DNA from: Limnobacter sp. | GTDB lineage: Bacteria; Pseudomonadota; Gammaproteobacteria; Burkholderiales; Burkholderiaceae_B | Direction: 5' to 3' | NCBI GenBank assembly: GCA_029866125.1 | Contig: JARWZZ010000015.1 | Span: 186,001-250,000 of the forward strand | Length of the DNA: 64,000 nucleotides | Part shown: positions 9,756 to 19,206 of the stretch, piece by piece | How positions within the stretch are numbered: the stretch's first letter is position 1 | How the letters are laid out: every line of letters begins with the position of its first letter | Position numbers and translations under genes: made by a program | Notes under the pieces: generated by a model | The model's database searches: none | What the model saw: only the letters and a program-made list of their open reading frames with translations | Told to the model about the DNA's origin: nothing

Positions 9756-12089
9756 TTACCGCGCCCAGTGAGTGATGCCAGTTAAAGCTTCTTGTGGGCC
9801 TAACTGTTTTTCAAACAACAAAGAAGCCCCTTTGGCTTGGTCGGTTAACACGCCTTGTAGCTGAGCATTTGATAATTCTGGACGCCCTGACAACAAGCCT
9901 TGAGAAGTCACGTCACCCGCTCCGCGCACGTTATTCAAAGCAACGCCTGGTGCAGCCACGTCAAAGGTGGTAGAAAACTTCTGCTTATCAAAGTCAATTT
10001 GAAGAAACGAATTACTGATTTCAGCTGGCCTCAAGGTTTCAGCGTTCGAATACACAGCCTCGTAATCGCGCAGCGCAAACTCAAACCGACCTGTTTGCGG
10101 CAGAGTCACATTGACAGGCTGTTGCAGAACGAAACGGCTATTGGCCAAAACACCGGCTTGAGCATCCAAGAGCCGCGCCACATCTTCGGCTTTGATGGAT
10201 GCAAAATTCTGCCACCGCCCCCAAGTCACTCCATTGGGGCTTTGCAGTAACTGCGCAGAGGGCTGGAATGTATCCAAGCTACCTTGGGCATTTTCAACCA
10301 AACCCAACATCCATTGCTTGCCGGTCAGATTTTGACTCACCATCAGCAGCAGAGTGTTGTCATTTCGAATTCCCCTGACTTGGAATTGCTCGTCTCTGGC
10401 CAGGAAGGTACCGTCGGCAGAGCTAGCACCAATCAACTCGAATTGTTTGCCAAGCAAATTGTATGTGAGTTTAAATGCATCACCATTGCGAACCACTGCA
10501 GTAAATTCAACGCTGGATAACCGTTGAATCGCTGTTTCAACTTCCAGAGGCTGCAGATTCTGACTAAATTCAATGCTGTAAGCCTTGGCTTGAGTGCTGT
10601 CTTTCTGGGCTTGAATATTAGGGGTGTAAGCGATCCCTTGGTCTTTAAGCGCCAAGCTATACAAAGAAACAGAGCTTGAGGCAACTCGACTCAACCATCC
10701 AAACGCATCGTCAGACAACTGTGAGGCTTGGTTTGGAAGTACATTCCAAATTGTGCCTGCCTCGGGCAGTGTTCTGACTGCAAGCAAGGTGTCTAGGGTA
10801 TTCTTCTGCCCCCAAAGTTGCTGATGGCGAGGATCGACCCACATGCTAACTGAAGCCCCGCGCCCCGATAAGGCAGAGTAATAGCCGATATTGCCGAACT
10901 CACCCACCTTGAAAGAAGATAGACTATTGGCTACATCTTTGAGGGCACTTCGGATTTGAACTTCAGAGACAGGACTGGACGCCCCATCAAACCAGTACTG
11001 GGTTGCCGATACTCGGGGATTTGCATCCAATGCATCACGAATGCCATCTCGGTCTGTATCCATCAACCAAGGATTGGTGCCAGTATTCAGTTCGACAAAA
11101 TCAGCAATGCCATCACTGTCAGTGTCCCCAAGCACCGGATCCAACAACAAACCACGCTTGATGGCAACCTGCTCTTCTTCGGTTAGGTCATTAGACAGCC
11201 CCAGATTAGGCAGCCCTTTTGTGTTCAACTCAATTAGATCGTTAGATGTGGGGCTGGTCAGGCCATCTCCGATGTGAGCACGATAAACACTGCGACTGTA
11301 GGGCTGTATTTCGCGCCCCTCTTTGTCATATACCTTGCCCTCGGTAAATGTACTGGAGCTTTCAGTACCCACCAAGGCAAAACGTGCTTGCTCAATTTGG
11401 GCAAAATATTGGGATTCGATTTCTACAGGCAATAACTCCTTGGGCACAGACCGACTCAATTCGGCAGAGCGTTTGCCTTTGGTCAACGCCAATATGGAGT
11501 CTTTGCTCGCAGCAAGCGCTTTTGTCAAGTCGCCTCGGCACTCACCCAACGAAGCCGCAACACATCCAATGGCGGAATTGAAGGGAGCCAGAGCCACTTC
11601 CCCCTTGAGCACGTAAACGAGTTGTTTGCGACTATCGACAGAGGTGACAAAATCAGTTCCGCGAATACCTAGTGCGGAAAATGGAGTGTTAACCCTGAAC
11701 TTGGATTTATCTTTTTGCCCAACCTCACCGGTCGAACTGCGAATTGCACCTTTTTCTAAGGTAATCCGGATAGCCCCGGCCCCATCCATTGAGCGTGCTT
11801 TGTATTCGTCAATTCTAGCATTGGTATTTTTACGCAATGAAAGCAAGCCACCATCGTTCATGCGAACGATCAACTCACCTGCGCCGGTTTGTAGCTCGTC
11901 TCCTTCAAGTACGGAATCACCGCGCCCCAAGTAGGTCTTGTTTCCTGCTGTAACCTTCCATACTTCACCGGTGGCCAACACCACCTCGCCAGCACTGGCC
12001 TGAGCAGCATGGCTTAAGGCCACACCAGAGCAGGCCAACACGATGGCGGACAATAATCGTAGCATTACAAATGCACCCGTATTCAACAT
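9756..12089 (-). CDS. FecR-domain periplasmic protein with calcium-type repeats
   Basis: The protein has 777 residues and an N-terminal signal sequence (hydrophobic core LLSAIVLACSGVAL). The FecR domain covers about residues 35-165 (GDELQTGAGELIVRMNDGG, VNTPFSALGIRGTDF). Near residues 320-355 are two thrombospondin-3-like aspartate repeats (DTDSDGIADF, DTDRDGIRDA) that usually bind calcium. The remaining half has no recognised domain. AAGG lies six bases before the ATG at 12089; an internal ATG at 12065 is the alternative start. It is the first gene of the operon with the CHASE2 cyclase and the barrel protein. FecR proteins of this non-sigma type often accompany CHASE2 cyclases, suggesting a shared envelope-sensing module. 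Confidence 0.82.
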   Translation of the reverse strand: MLNTGAFVMLRLLSAIVLACSGVALSHAAQASAGEVVLATGEVWKVTAGNKTYLGRGDSVLEGDELQTGAGELIVRMNDGGLLSLRKNTNARIDEYKARSMDGAGAIRITLEKGAIRSSTGEVGQKDKSKFRVNTPFSALGIRGTDFVTSVDSRKQLVYVLKGEVALAPFNSAIGCVAASLGECRGDLTKALAASKDSILALTKGKRSAELSRSVPKELLPVEIESQYFAQIEQARFALVGTESSSTFTEGKVYDKEGREIQPYSRSVYRAHIGDGLTSPTSNDLIELNTKGLPNLGLSNDLTEEEQVAIKRGLLLDPVLGDTDSDGIADFVELNTGTNPWLMDTDRDGIRDALDANPRVSATQYWFDGASSPVSEVQIRSALKDVANSLSSFKVGEFGNIGYYSALSGRGASVSMWVDPRHQQLWGQKNTLDTLLAVRTLPEAGTIWNVLPNQASQLSDDAFGWLSRVASSSVSLYSLALKDQGIAYTPNIQAQKDSTQAKAYSIEFSQNLQPLEVETAIQRLSSVEFTAVVRNGDAFKLTYNLLGKQFELIGASSADGTFLARDEQFQVRGIRNDNTLLLMVSQNLTGKQWMLGLVENAQGSLDTFQPSAQLLQSPNGVTWGRWQNFASIKAEDVARLLDAQAGVLANSRFVLQQPVNVTLPQTGRFEFALRDYEAVYSNAETLRPAEISNSFLQIDFDKQKFSTTFDVAAPGVALNNVRGAGDVTSQGLLSGRPELSNAQLQGVLTDQAKGASLLFEKQLGPQEALTGITHWAR

Positions 12090-12210
12090 TATTAACCTTG
12101 GGATTGATACAACCCATTTATAACGAAAGACAAATTAAGGCCAGATGATAACCCGTAACTCTCAATTTGCCTATATTTCACAGTAGCTTAGTGCACCTTA
12201 GTCACGTAAA

Positions 12211-14676
12211 TCAGTGCCAACGCAATTGCTCAGAAAACGTTTGAGCGCATACATGCCAATCATAATCCTGCTCAACTCGCCTTCTTGCTCGGCTAGCCAT
12301 TTCCTGACGATCATCAATTGACATGTTTAAAATTGTTCGTAATGCACTGGAAAAACCGTCTGGCGAAGCGGTGACAAACTCTACATCAGGTATCAGTGTC
12401 AAGCCTCTACCGCCAAAGGGTGTACTGATTACACTGCCACCGGCCGCACAATACTCTAGCATCTTTAAATTTGTACCCGAGCCCTCTTCCATGGGGTTTA
12501 ACATCACGGAGGCTGCACAAAGAAGTATTTTCTTTTCAGATTCTGACACCAATCCAAAAGGCAAAAGGTTAGCAGGCAAATTTTGGAAGTTCGGGTGTTT
12601 GCAGATCGAGCCCATCACACCAAACTGAATGTCAGGACATTCTGTTGCCAAATCCACCACTCTATTCATTGCACGAATGTTGGGCCCATGCCAGCTGCCA
12701 GAAAACAAAACAAATTCTTTACCCGCGTTCAATCCTAGTCGTTTTTGCCAGCTGAATTTTTCAACAAGATCAACAAACTGGATACCTGCAATATCCACGC
12801 CATTTGGGGCTACGGCGCACACAGGAGGCTGACGCTTGTAGAGGGATTCAAATCGCGTTAGGTCAGTACGACTACAAGCAACCATCATGCTAGCCCGCTC
12901 AAGCAAATCGTTTTCCACTTGAGAAGTTGCACCTAACAAGTTTTTTGCCAATTCCGGAACTTCAGGGTCTTGAGGGTTTGCTTTGCCGGTAAGTGCAGGC
13001 CCCAAAACGATGCTCTTCATGTCCTGCTCTATGTTGTGTGCATCGTAGGCCACTTTCCCACGGTAGACAGCTTCGATTGCCCGAAAAAGGTAGGGGTGGG
13101 ATGCAATAACCCATTCAGAATCCTGACTTAAGGCTTTCAACTCTTGAATGAATTCGTGATGCAGAAAGATTCCGTCGATCAAAACCACATCCCCGCAATC
13201 CACCTTGATGCGACCGTGCAAGTTGTGATGCAAGCGTTTCAATTCCTGGTTTATGGGGATTACAACTTCTCTAAAATAGGGTGTGATTTCGATTCTTTCA
13301 GCCTCATTTTCGGGAAAGTCCAAGCTCAAAATGGTGATGTCCAACACCTCACTCATGGCTTTGTATAGGTAATAGACCCTATTTTGCCCCCCACTGGTCG
13401 GCGGCGTAATTCGAAACGGACTGACCACCAGAATTTTTCTACGGACTTCATTGGTCGCGAAAATACTGCGGGGAGGGTCACTTAAAGTATTAGGCGGCTT
13501 GGAGGCATCACTAACCAATTCATACAACTTCTCACATGTATTCTTCCAAGTCACGTGGGCCACTTTGGCTTTTGCAAGGGCCCCCATTTGAAGGGTAGCC
13601 TCCGGATTATCCAACATGGCTTGCATCGCTGCGGCAAGCGCCTCTGTAGTGGGCTCTACGCTATAACCGGTCGAACCACTCACTACAAACTCATTGACCC
13701 CACCCGAATCTTTGGTTGTTAAAACAGCACGCGATGCTTGCATGGCCTCCACCGTAATTAACCCATAGTCTTCGTCATAAGGCACGAAGGGCACGAAAAG
13801 TGCTCGTTGATAACATTGAATAATCTCTTGGTCAGTCAATCGCCCTAAAAACTGAATGCGTTCGTCTCCGTGGGCCAGCCTCTTAAGTTCTAGCTCCTCT
13901 GGCCCAGATCCGGCTATCAAAAAGGGCACCGACGTTTTGACCATACGGAATGCCTTAATTAGCATTGCAATTCGTTTTGCATTGTCCAAGCGACTTACAG
14001 TAAAAATACAATCGGACCCATTTGCCTCAAAGGTGGGCAGGTCGCTAGGATGATGGATAACCTCGACTTGCACGCCTGGGGGAAAGTATGCCTGCCGCCC
14101 TTTTACATTGTGGGAGATGGCAGCAAACTTCTTAATTCTCGAATGACCAGTTGCCCGCTCATCCAATGCATGAATTAGAGCCCTCGAGAGAGGGCCAGGA
14201 AACTGAAATAACTTTTCAAATTGAGTCTGCAAAACCTGCTGTAGTCGAGCAAGCTCCTCAAAAATAATTGGTATTTGATCGGGATGCCCTCCCGGACCTA
14301 TTAGGCGAAGCAAAGGTGCCAACTCCGGTGTTTCCCGGATTTCAGACGGCATTTCAATCGGAAGACCAGTTAAATGATAGGTGTCGTAGAGTCCGCGAAG
14401 ACAGTGCTGCATGTACAAAATATGTCGCGGATGGCTCACCATCCATGCAGGATACTTTGTGGAAATCACTGCATCGAAATGATTCAAATCAAGAGTTGAG
14501 AATGTTTGGTAACTTTTGAGCAATTCGACAATATTGCGCTCCGGGCTGGGCACTTTGATCAACTCAACCTGAACACCGGGCATCCTGTTGAACTCTGCCA
14601 ATAGCCCCCACCACAACTTCTCGGCACCGCCAATCACAAAGGGCACGGAGCTTGGCGCAACAATTGCGATTTTCAA
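12211..14676 (-). CDS. Two-domain glycosyltransferase fusion (GT4 + GT)
   Basis: The protein has 821 residues and contains two GT-B glycosyltransferases in tandem. The first (about 1-390) starts MKIAIVAPSSVPFVIGGAEK and has the GT4 acceptor/donor region (VPFVPYDEDYGLITVEAMQA). The second (about 410-821) restarts with ILVVSPFRITPPTSGGQN and ends with a nucleotide-sugar site (NPMEEGSGTNLKMLEYCAAGG). The ATG overlaps the stop of the preceding glycosyltransferase by four bases. It is the last gene of the polysaccharide operon that begins at 20444. It probably adds two successive sugars to the chain exported by Wzm/Wzt; the sugars cannot be told from sequence. Confidence 0.87.
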   Translation of the reverse strand: MKIAIVAPSSVPFVIGGAEKLWWGLLAEFNRMPGVQVELIKVPSPERNIVELLKSYQTFSTLDLNHFDAVISTKYPAWMVSHPRHILYMQHCLRGLYDTYHLTGLPIEMPSEIRETPELAPLLRLIGPGGHPDQIPIIFEELARLQQVLQTQFEKLFQFPGPLSRALIHALDERATGHSRIKKFAAISHNVKGRQAYFPPGVQVEVIHHPSDLPTFEANGSDCIFTVSRLDNAKRIAMLIKAFRMVKTSVPFLIAGSGPEELELKRLAHGDERIQFLGRLTDQEIIQCYQRALFVPFVPYDEDYGLITVEAMQASRAVLTTKDSGGVNEFVVSGSTGYSVEPTTEALAAAMQAMLDNPEATLQMGALAKAKVAHVTWKNTCEKLYELVSDASKPPNTLSDPPRSIFATNEVRRKILVVSPFRITPPTSGGQNRVYYLYKAMSEVLDITILSLDFPENEAERIEITPYFREVVIPINQELKRLHHNLHGRIKVDCGDVVLIDGIFLHHEFIQELKALSQDSEWVIASHPYLFRAIEAVYRGKVAYDAHNIEQDMKSIVLGPALTGKANPQDPEVPELAKNLLGATSQVENDLLERASMMVACSRTDLTRFESLYKRQPPVCAVAPNGVDIAGIQFVDLVEKFSWQKRLGLNAGKEFVLFSGSWHGPNIRAMNRVVDLATECPDIQFGVMGSICKHPNFQNLPANLLPFGLVSESEKKILLCAASVMLNPMEEGSGTNLKMLEYCAAGGSVISTPFGGRGLTLIPDVEFVTASPDGFSSALRTILNMSIDDRQEMASRARRRVEQDYDWHVCAQTFSEQLRWH

Positions 14677-15728
14677 CGAAGTACCTCCGCCCCTGCCAGT
14701 AGTGACTTAACCACATTGGACCAAGAAATATCCAGCTCATTGTAACGTTGCCTTGCTGCCCGGCCATAGTCGCGGGCCAAGGTTGGATTTGCTGCAATTT
14801 GATCCAGAACATCAGCAATACATTGTGGGTCTGGATTGACTACCCAGCCATTGACCTGATGCTCGACGAACTCCAGCGGCCCTCCAGAATCCGTGCAGGT
14901 GATTACGGGTTTGGAGGACAACATAGCCTCGAGAGTGACGTAACCCAAGTCTTCATCATACGGCCCGAAAAATACTGCTGAGGATTTGGCATAAAAAGCA
15001 TGTTTTTCCTCTTCTGACAAAGACCCTACAAATCGTACCTTACCCTGCAGTTGTAAAGCCTCAATCTCAGAATGCAACACGTGAGCTTGGGAACCACTAC
15101 CCGACAAAATGATTTTCAAATCAGACTTCATCAATTGAGCAGCCTTGAGCAGCAAATCCTGACGCTTGAGAACTTCAATTCGACTTGGGAAGAAAACATA
15201 AGGGAGTGCTACGTCAGCGCAGTAAAAATTTCCTGCGCCTGGCGGGGGGTGATACAAGGGTTTGGAATCCACCCCAGTGTATTTAAGAAGCCGCTTGGCT
15301 ACATTACCCGAGTTGGCAAAAACCGCTTGTTTAGACGAGAAAGCATTTTGATCGAAAGCCGTAATTTTCTCTTTGAGATACCGAAGGTCGTCACTGGCCA
15401 TTTCAGGCTTGTAAAGGTCATATACTGCACGGTGTTGGTGAATTACCCAAGACACATGACTGGGATGCTGTGCAGCAAAGCCTGGAAACAAAAGGCTGAT
15501 GACTCGATCGACTCGATACCCATTAAAGTTTTGTAGGTCCATCCCTTCGACGAAGTTCATCAGTTGCTCAAGGTAGGCGCGGTCTTCAAATTTAAAAGGC
15601 AAACGAAGGACATCTACCTCATGGCCCTCTGCTCTCAAAGCGGAAACCAAACCTTCCACATGCGCTTCAGCCCCGCCCTTGATAAAAGGTACATGGTTGG
15701 CAACAATTAAAATTCTGTATGAGGTCAT
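14673..15728 (-). CDS. GT4-family glycosyltransferase
   Basis: The protein has 351 residues from the ATG at 15728; a GTG at 15737 is the alternative start. It has the GT4 fold: an N-terminal glycine-rich loop (ANHVPFIKGGAEAHVEGL) and a C-terminal donor-binding segment (FGPYDEDLGYVTLEAMLSSKP, then CTDSGG). It closely parallels the first half of the next gene, so one may be a duplicate of the other. The gene overlaps its downstream neighbour by four bases and starts 21 bases after the methyltransferase gene. It acts in the cytoplasm on lipid-linked polysaccharide; donor and acceptor are unknown. Confidence 0.88.
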   Translation of the reverse strand: MTSYRILIVANHVPFIKGGAEAHVEGLVSALRAEGHEVDVLRLPFKFEDRAYLEQLMNFVEGMDLQNFNGYRVDRVISLLFPGFAAQHPSHVSWVIHQHRAVYDLYKPEMASDDLRYLKEKITAFDQNAFSSKQAVFANSGNVAKRLLKYTGVDSKPLYHPPPGAGNFYCADVALPYVFFPSRIEVLKRQDLLLKAAQLMKSDLKIILSGSGSQAHVLHSEIEALQLQGKVRFVGSLSEEEKHAFYAKSSAVFFGPYDEDLGYVTLEAMLSSKPVITCTDSGGPLEFVEHQVNGWVVNPDPQCIADVLDQIAANPTLARDYGRAARQRYNELDISWSNVVKSLLAGAEVLR

Positions 15729-15749
15729 GCGAAACACTACGGATTTGGG

Positions 15750-17183
15750 TTACTTTCGGGCAATTAGAGCAAAGTCTTGGGGTCCACAAAGATGGCCGTT
15801 GACCCTTTCTGTCAATGGATCAATGCCCGGAACCTTGGCTTCGGCAGGATAAGGGTTGAGCCTTAAAATCTCAGATTCACCAAACCCATAATATTGGGCC
15901 ATAAAACTAAGCAAGGTGGGCGTTAGGGGATTTCGATGGGTTGGGTCGTGATAGAAAGTGTGTGTAGCGACCAATAGGTTTTCAGGGTTGGGGGTTTCCA
16001 AAATGAGCTTACCACCCGGCTCAAGAACGCGTTGAGCCTCTTGAAACAAACTCAAAAGCAAATCGAGAGATATGTGCTCAGCCACATGAAACCCTGTCAC
16101 CGCGGCCAAGCAATTATCGGGCAAAGCCTTTAAATACTGGATCACATCGGCCTGCTCTGCATCTAGCCCCTTGCCTCTGCAGATTTGAACCATGACTTGA
16201 TTGATGTCTAAACCCTTGCCTTCGAAGTGCCCTGACTTGAGTACATCCAGCCATTCACCTCTGCCACAACCCACGTCGATCACTCTTTTGCTTCCGCAAG
16301 AAGGGATCAAAGGGAGATACAGCCGCAGCCGTTCATAAATTTCCGCTTGCGTACCTCGACAAGCTTCTTCAAATGCAAAGTAAAAACGATCTACAGACTC
16401 AGCGGACATGTAAGCTGAGGCGTGATGATTTACCTCATGTTCCACACGGGAGAAACCGGGAACATTCGAGACGGATCTTTTTTCTTCAGATAAATATCGA
16501 ACTTGAGACCTGAGAGTTTCAATTCGCCCCTCTAGTACCTTGATGTCCTGAAACCTGCATTGCTCTTCTTGTTCCAACTTACGGATAAGCAAGTTGTGAT
16601 TTTTAACCGCTGTCTGGATGGCTTTTTGTAGTTTTATTAGAAACAGATTGAAATTTACAGACTGGGAGGCAAACCAAAGCAAACCGCTCTGCCGCTGAAT
16701 CAAATCCAACATTTTCTCAGACTTTTTCCACACGAGCCCTAGGCTAGGGAGCCTGCTTTCCAACTTCTTCAGCCATGAATAACCCCTTAAACCCTTTATA
16801 TTGGCTCTATTCAACCGCCCTTCTTGTGAACGGACAAGTTCCAATAAAATAGCTTGGCGGGTCTCGCCATTCCTAATTTTGGCGAGATAATTACTCAAAC
16901 CACCGGTATCCGCCACGCGTCCCAAAGCAATTTGGTAAGCATTCCTTACAAAAGTAATATCATCCAAAAATAAAAAATCTTTGGCATGATAGCTGGATTG
17001 GACAGGCAACTGCGTAAGCTTCAAGGTATCAAGACTAGGCCAATCCACTGGCTGCAAGTCGACCTGAATCTCGCGTACATCCCGGGTATATCGAGCCTGC
17101 TCCGTTTCTAGATGCACCGCCTCTTGTTTAACTGTGCGGATAATCTGTTCGAGATCCATATTTTTTATTTGACTTTCACTCAT
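15750..17183 (-). CDS. DUF4214/coiled-coil/SAM methyltransferase, WbdD-like capping candidate
   Basis: The protein has 477 residues. Residues about 70-130 form a DUF4214 domain (YQIALGRVADTGGLSNYL), the same domain found at the start of the two large surface proteins. A helical, charge-rich coiled-coil region follows (about 165-240). Residues about 270-470 are a class I SAM methyltransferase with the glycine loop IDVGCGRGEWLDVL and the acidic GLDINQ. It lies directly downstream of wzt. In E. coli O9a the terminator WbdD joins a methyltransferase to a coiled-coil ruler and the cap is read by the Wzt C-terminal domain. A similar capping role is inferred, but no kinase domain is present and the coiled coil is on the other side of the enzyme. 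Confidence 0.82.
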   Translation of the reverse strand: MSESQIKNMDLEQIIRTVKQEAVHLETEQARYTRDVREIQVDLQPVDWPSLDTLKLTQLPVQSSYHAKDFLFLDDITFVRNAYQIALGRVADTGGLSNYLAKIRNGETRQAILLELVRSQEGRLNRANIKGLRGYSWLKKLESRLPSLGLVWKKSEKMLDLIQRQSGLLWFASQSVNFNLFLIKLQKAIQTAVKNHNLLIRKLEQEEQCRFQDIKVLEGRIETLRSQVRYLSEEKRSVSNVPGFSRVEHEVNHHASAYMSAESVDRFYFAFEEACRGTQAEIYERLRLYLPLIPSCGSKRVIDVGCGRGEWLDVLKSGHFEGKGLDINQVMVQICRGKGLDAEQADVIQYLKALPDNCLAAVTGFHVAEHISLDLLLSLFQEAQRVLEPGGKLILETPNPENLLVATHTFYHDPTHRNPLTPTLLSFMAQYYGFGESEILRLNPYPAEAKVPGIDPLTERVNGHLCGPQDFALIARK

Positions 17184-17232
17184 TGGAAATTAGGCGTTCT
17201 AGTTTGAGGTGTGGATAAGGATGAAGCCTACA

Positions 17233-18423
17233 TTAGCCAACAATTTGGGTGTCTAGAAACACAACGCCTGAAAACAAAGGCACATGACTTCCCGCGACTT
17301 CGAAACCAATCAAATTGTCGCACCAATGATAGCAATCATGCATATGGTGCTCATCGCTGTGAACTGCGAAAGTAATCGTATATTTCCCTGGCGCCAAATT
17401 CATTGGCAATAGGAAACCAACACTTTTTGTCTCTCCTTCATCAATGTTCATCGCTGCTTTGAGATGCAGGGTGTTGGTACCAAAGATGTCTTGTCCAAAT
17501 CGATCACGAATCATAAAACCCACCGTAGGGGGGGGTACCTGCTTTTTGCAATGTAGCTGCACTCGCAGCGTACAAATTTCGCCAGAAGAGACAGTAGAGG
17601 ATTCAGAGGCTCGTCCAAGTAAAGTGGCTGATTGGATAGTAATCTCGCCTGAGCCATAACTACGGTTGAGCATTGCTTCATGAGATAGGCGGTATTCGTC
17701 TGCATCCATATCGGCCATTATTTTGTTGTAATGGTTAACGGCCGCTTCAGGATCCCCGTCACATACAATCCGACCACCATCCAGCACGAGGGCCCGATCG
17801 CAAATCATTTTTACGGCATTCAAGTCATGTGAAACAAACACGATTGACCCTCCAGCCTCCCTGAATTCTCGAATCCTTTTCATACACTTTTGCTGAAAAT
17901 GTCCATCGCCTACGGACAAAGCCTCATCCACCACAAAGCAAGTGGGGTCTGCATGAATGGCAATAGCAAAGGCCAAGCGCATGACCATGCCGGACGAATA
18001 GGTGCGAATGGGCTCTGCAATGTAGCGACCAAGCTCGGAGAATTCAATAATTTCCTGCTTTCTGGCCTCGATTTCTTCCATGGTCATGCCCAACAACAGC
18101 GCATTGCCCACAATATTTTGTAAACCTGTCAAATTCCTGTCGAAACCAGTGCCCAACTCGAGCAAACCGGTTAAACGGCCACTTGTTTTCACCTCGCCAG
18201 AGTCAGGCAGCATCACGCCAGTTAAAATCTTAAGAAGAGTGGACTTGCCCGCACCATTTTTACCGAGTACGCCCAGCGTTTCCCCTTCTCTGACTTGAAA
18301 ACTTAGCTGTTTCAAAGCGAGGTGGGAGCGATGGAAACTTCGCCGAAAAATCATTTCCTTCAATCGATCAGAAGGACGATCATACAGCTTGAAAGATTTG
18401 GATAAATTATTGACTTCAATCAT
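17233..18423 (-). CDS. wzt: O-antigen/polysaccharide ABC exporter, ATP-binding subunit Wzt
   Basis: The protein has 396 residues. The ATPase domain (about 1-235) has Walker A (GKNGAGKST), a signature region (YSSGMVMRLAFAIA) and Walker B ending CFVVDEALSVGD. Residues about 255-396 form the extra C-terminal beta-sandwich of substrate-reading Wzt proteins (CTLRVQLHCKK, GFMIRDRFGQDIFGTNT). Such domains bind the modified non-reducing end of the polymer before export. The neighbouring methyltransferase and Wzm permease fit this. It acts at the inner membrane, moving undecaprenyl-linked polysaccharide to the periplasm. Confidence 0.92.
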   Translation of the reverse strand: MIEVNNLSKSFKLYDRPSDRLKEMIFRRSFHRSHLALKQLSFQVREGETLGVLGKNGAGKSTLLKILTGVMLPDSGEVKTSGRLTGLLELGTGFDRNLTGLQNIVGNALLLGMTMEEIEARKQEIIEFSELGRYIAEPIRTYSSGMVMRLAFAIAIHADPTCFVVDEALSVGDGHFQQKCMKRIREFREAGGSIVFVSHDLNAVKMICDRALVLDGGRIVCDGDPEAAVNHYNKIMADMDADEYRLSHEAMLNRSYGSGEITIQSATLLGRASESSTVSSGEICTLRVQLHCKKQVPPPTVGFMIRDRFGQDIFGTNTLHLKAAMNIDEGETKSVGFLLPMNLAPGKYTITFAVHSDEHHMHDCYHWCDNLIGFEVAGSHVPLFSGVVFLDTQIVG

Positions 18424-18429
18424 CGGAAA

Positions 18430-19206
18430 TTAAACAAAATCTCGAATATCACGCTCAAGCTTTTTAAGCAGAAAAGAGCCAAACCCGAAGATTAATAAAG
18501 ACAATCCAAGCATTTTAAGGAGAATTGAAAAATCAGGAGTTTGATGCCCAATCACAATATCCCGGTAAGCTTGGGCGAAATGATAGTAAGGGTTGACTGC
18601 CATAAATTCCATGTATTCCGACGGAAGAATGGTAACAACATAGACAACAGGTGTGAGCCAAAACCAGAACTGAACCAGCACGGGCATCATTTCACGAATG
18701 TCCTCTACAAAAACACTCAAAACAGCAAGAACAAGCCCAATAGAAAATGCCAATATTTGCTGAATCAGAAACACACAGGGAATAAATAACCAATGAACAT
18801 CTAATGGAAATCCAATCAGCAATAAAAAGCCAATAAAGAAAATCATTGAAACAAAAAATACAAAACTTTCTGAGAGAACGATATAAACAGGAAGAATAAG
18901 CAAGGACAACTGAACCTTTCCAATCAATCCCGCTTTATCTCTGTACACAGTTGTCACTCGAAGTAAAGTAGAGGAAAAAGCAGCCCAAGGCACTATTCCA
19001 CAGATCAAATAAATACTATATCCATACTCTTCGAAGCCTGCACCGACACTACCAAGGCGTGCACCCATGATTTTCGAGAAAATCAGGGTAAACATAAGTA
19101 TATTAGTGAGTGGAATGATGAAAGCCCACAATCCACCCAATACAGATCCTGTGTATTTGTCTTTCAGGTCCTGCTTAGAGAAATTAAGAATCAGTGAAAG
19201 AATCAC
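18430..19206 (-). CDS. wzm: O-antigen/polysaccharide ABC exporter, permease Wzm
   Basis: The protein has 258 residues and six membrane helices typical of the ABC-2 permease family (YTGSVLGGLWAFIIPLTNI near the N-terminus; QFWFWLTPVVYV late). It starts with GTG, and that start overlaps the TGA of the upstream glycosyltransferase as GTGA, so the two are probably translationally coupled. The wzt gene follows after six bases. It pairs with Wzt to move finished polysaccharide across the inner membrane. Confidence 0.92.
   Translation of the reverse strand: MILSLILNFSKQDLKDKYTGSVLGGLWAFIIPLTNILMFTLIFSKIMGARLGSVGAGFEEYGYSIYLICGIVPWAAFSSTLLRVTTVYRDKAGLIGKVQLSLLILPVYIVLSESFVFFVSMIFFIGFLLLIGFPLDVHWLFIPCVFLIQQILAFSIGLVLAVLSVFVEDIREMMPVLVQFWFWLTPVVYVVTILPSEYMEFMAVNPYYHFAQAYRDIVIGHQTPDFSILLKMLGLSLLIFGFGSFLLKKLERDIRDFV

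Noticed and set aside
12180-12210. Possible second CRP box (TAGTGCACCTTAGTCACGT)
   Set aside because: Aligned to TGTGA-N6-TCACA the left half-site fails at nearly every base, and the position is downstream of the operon's last gene rather than at a promoter.
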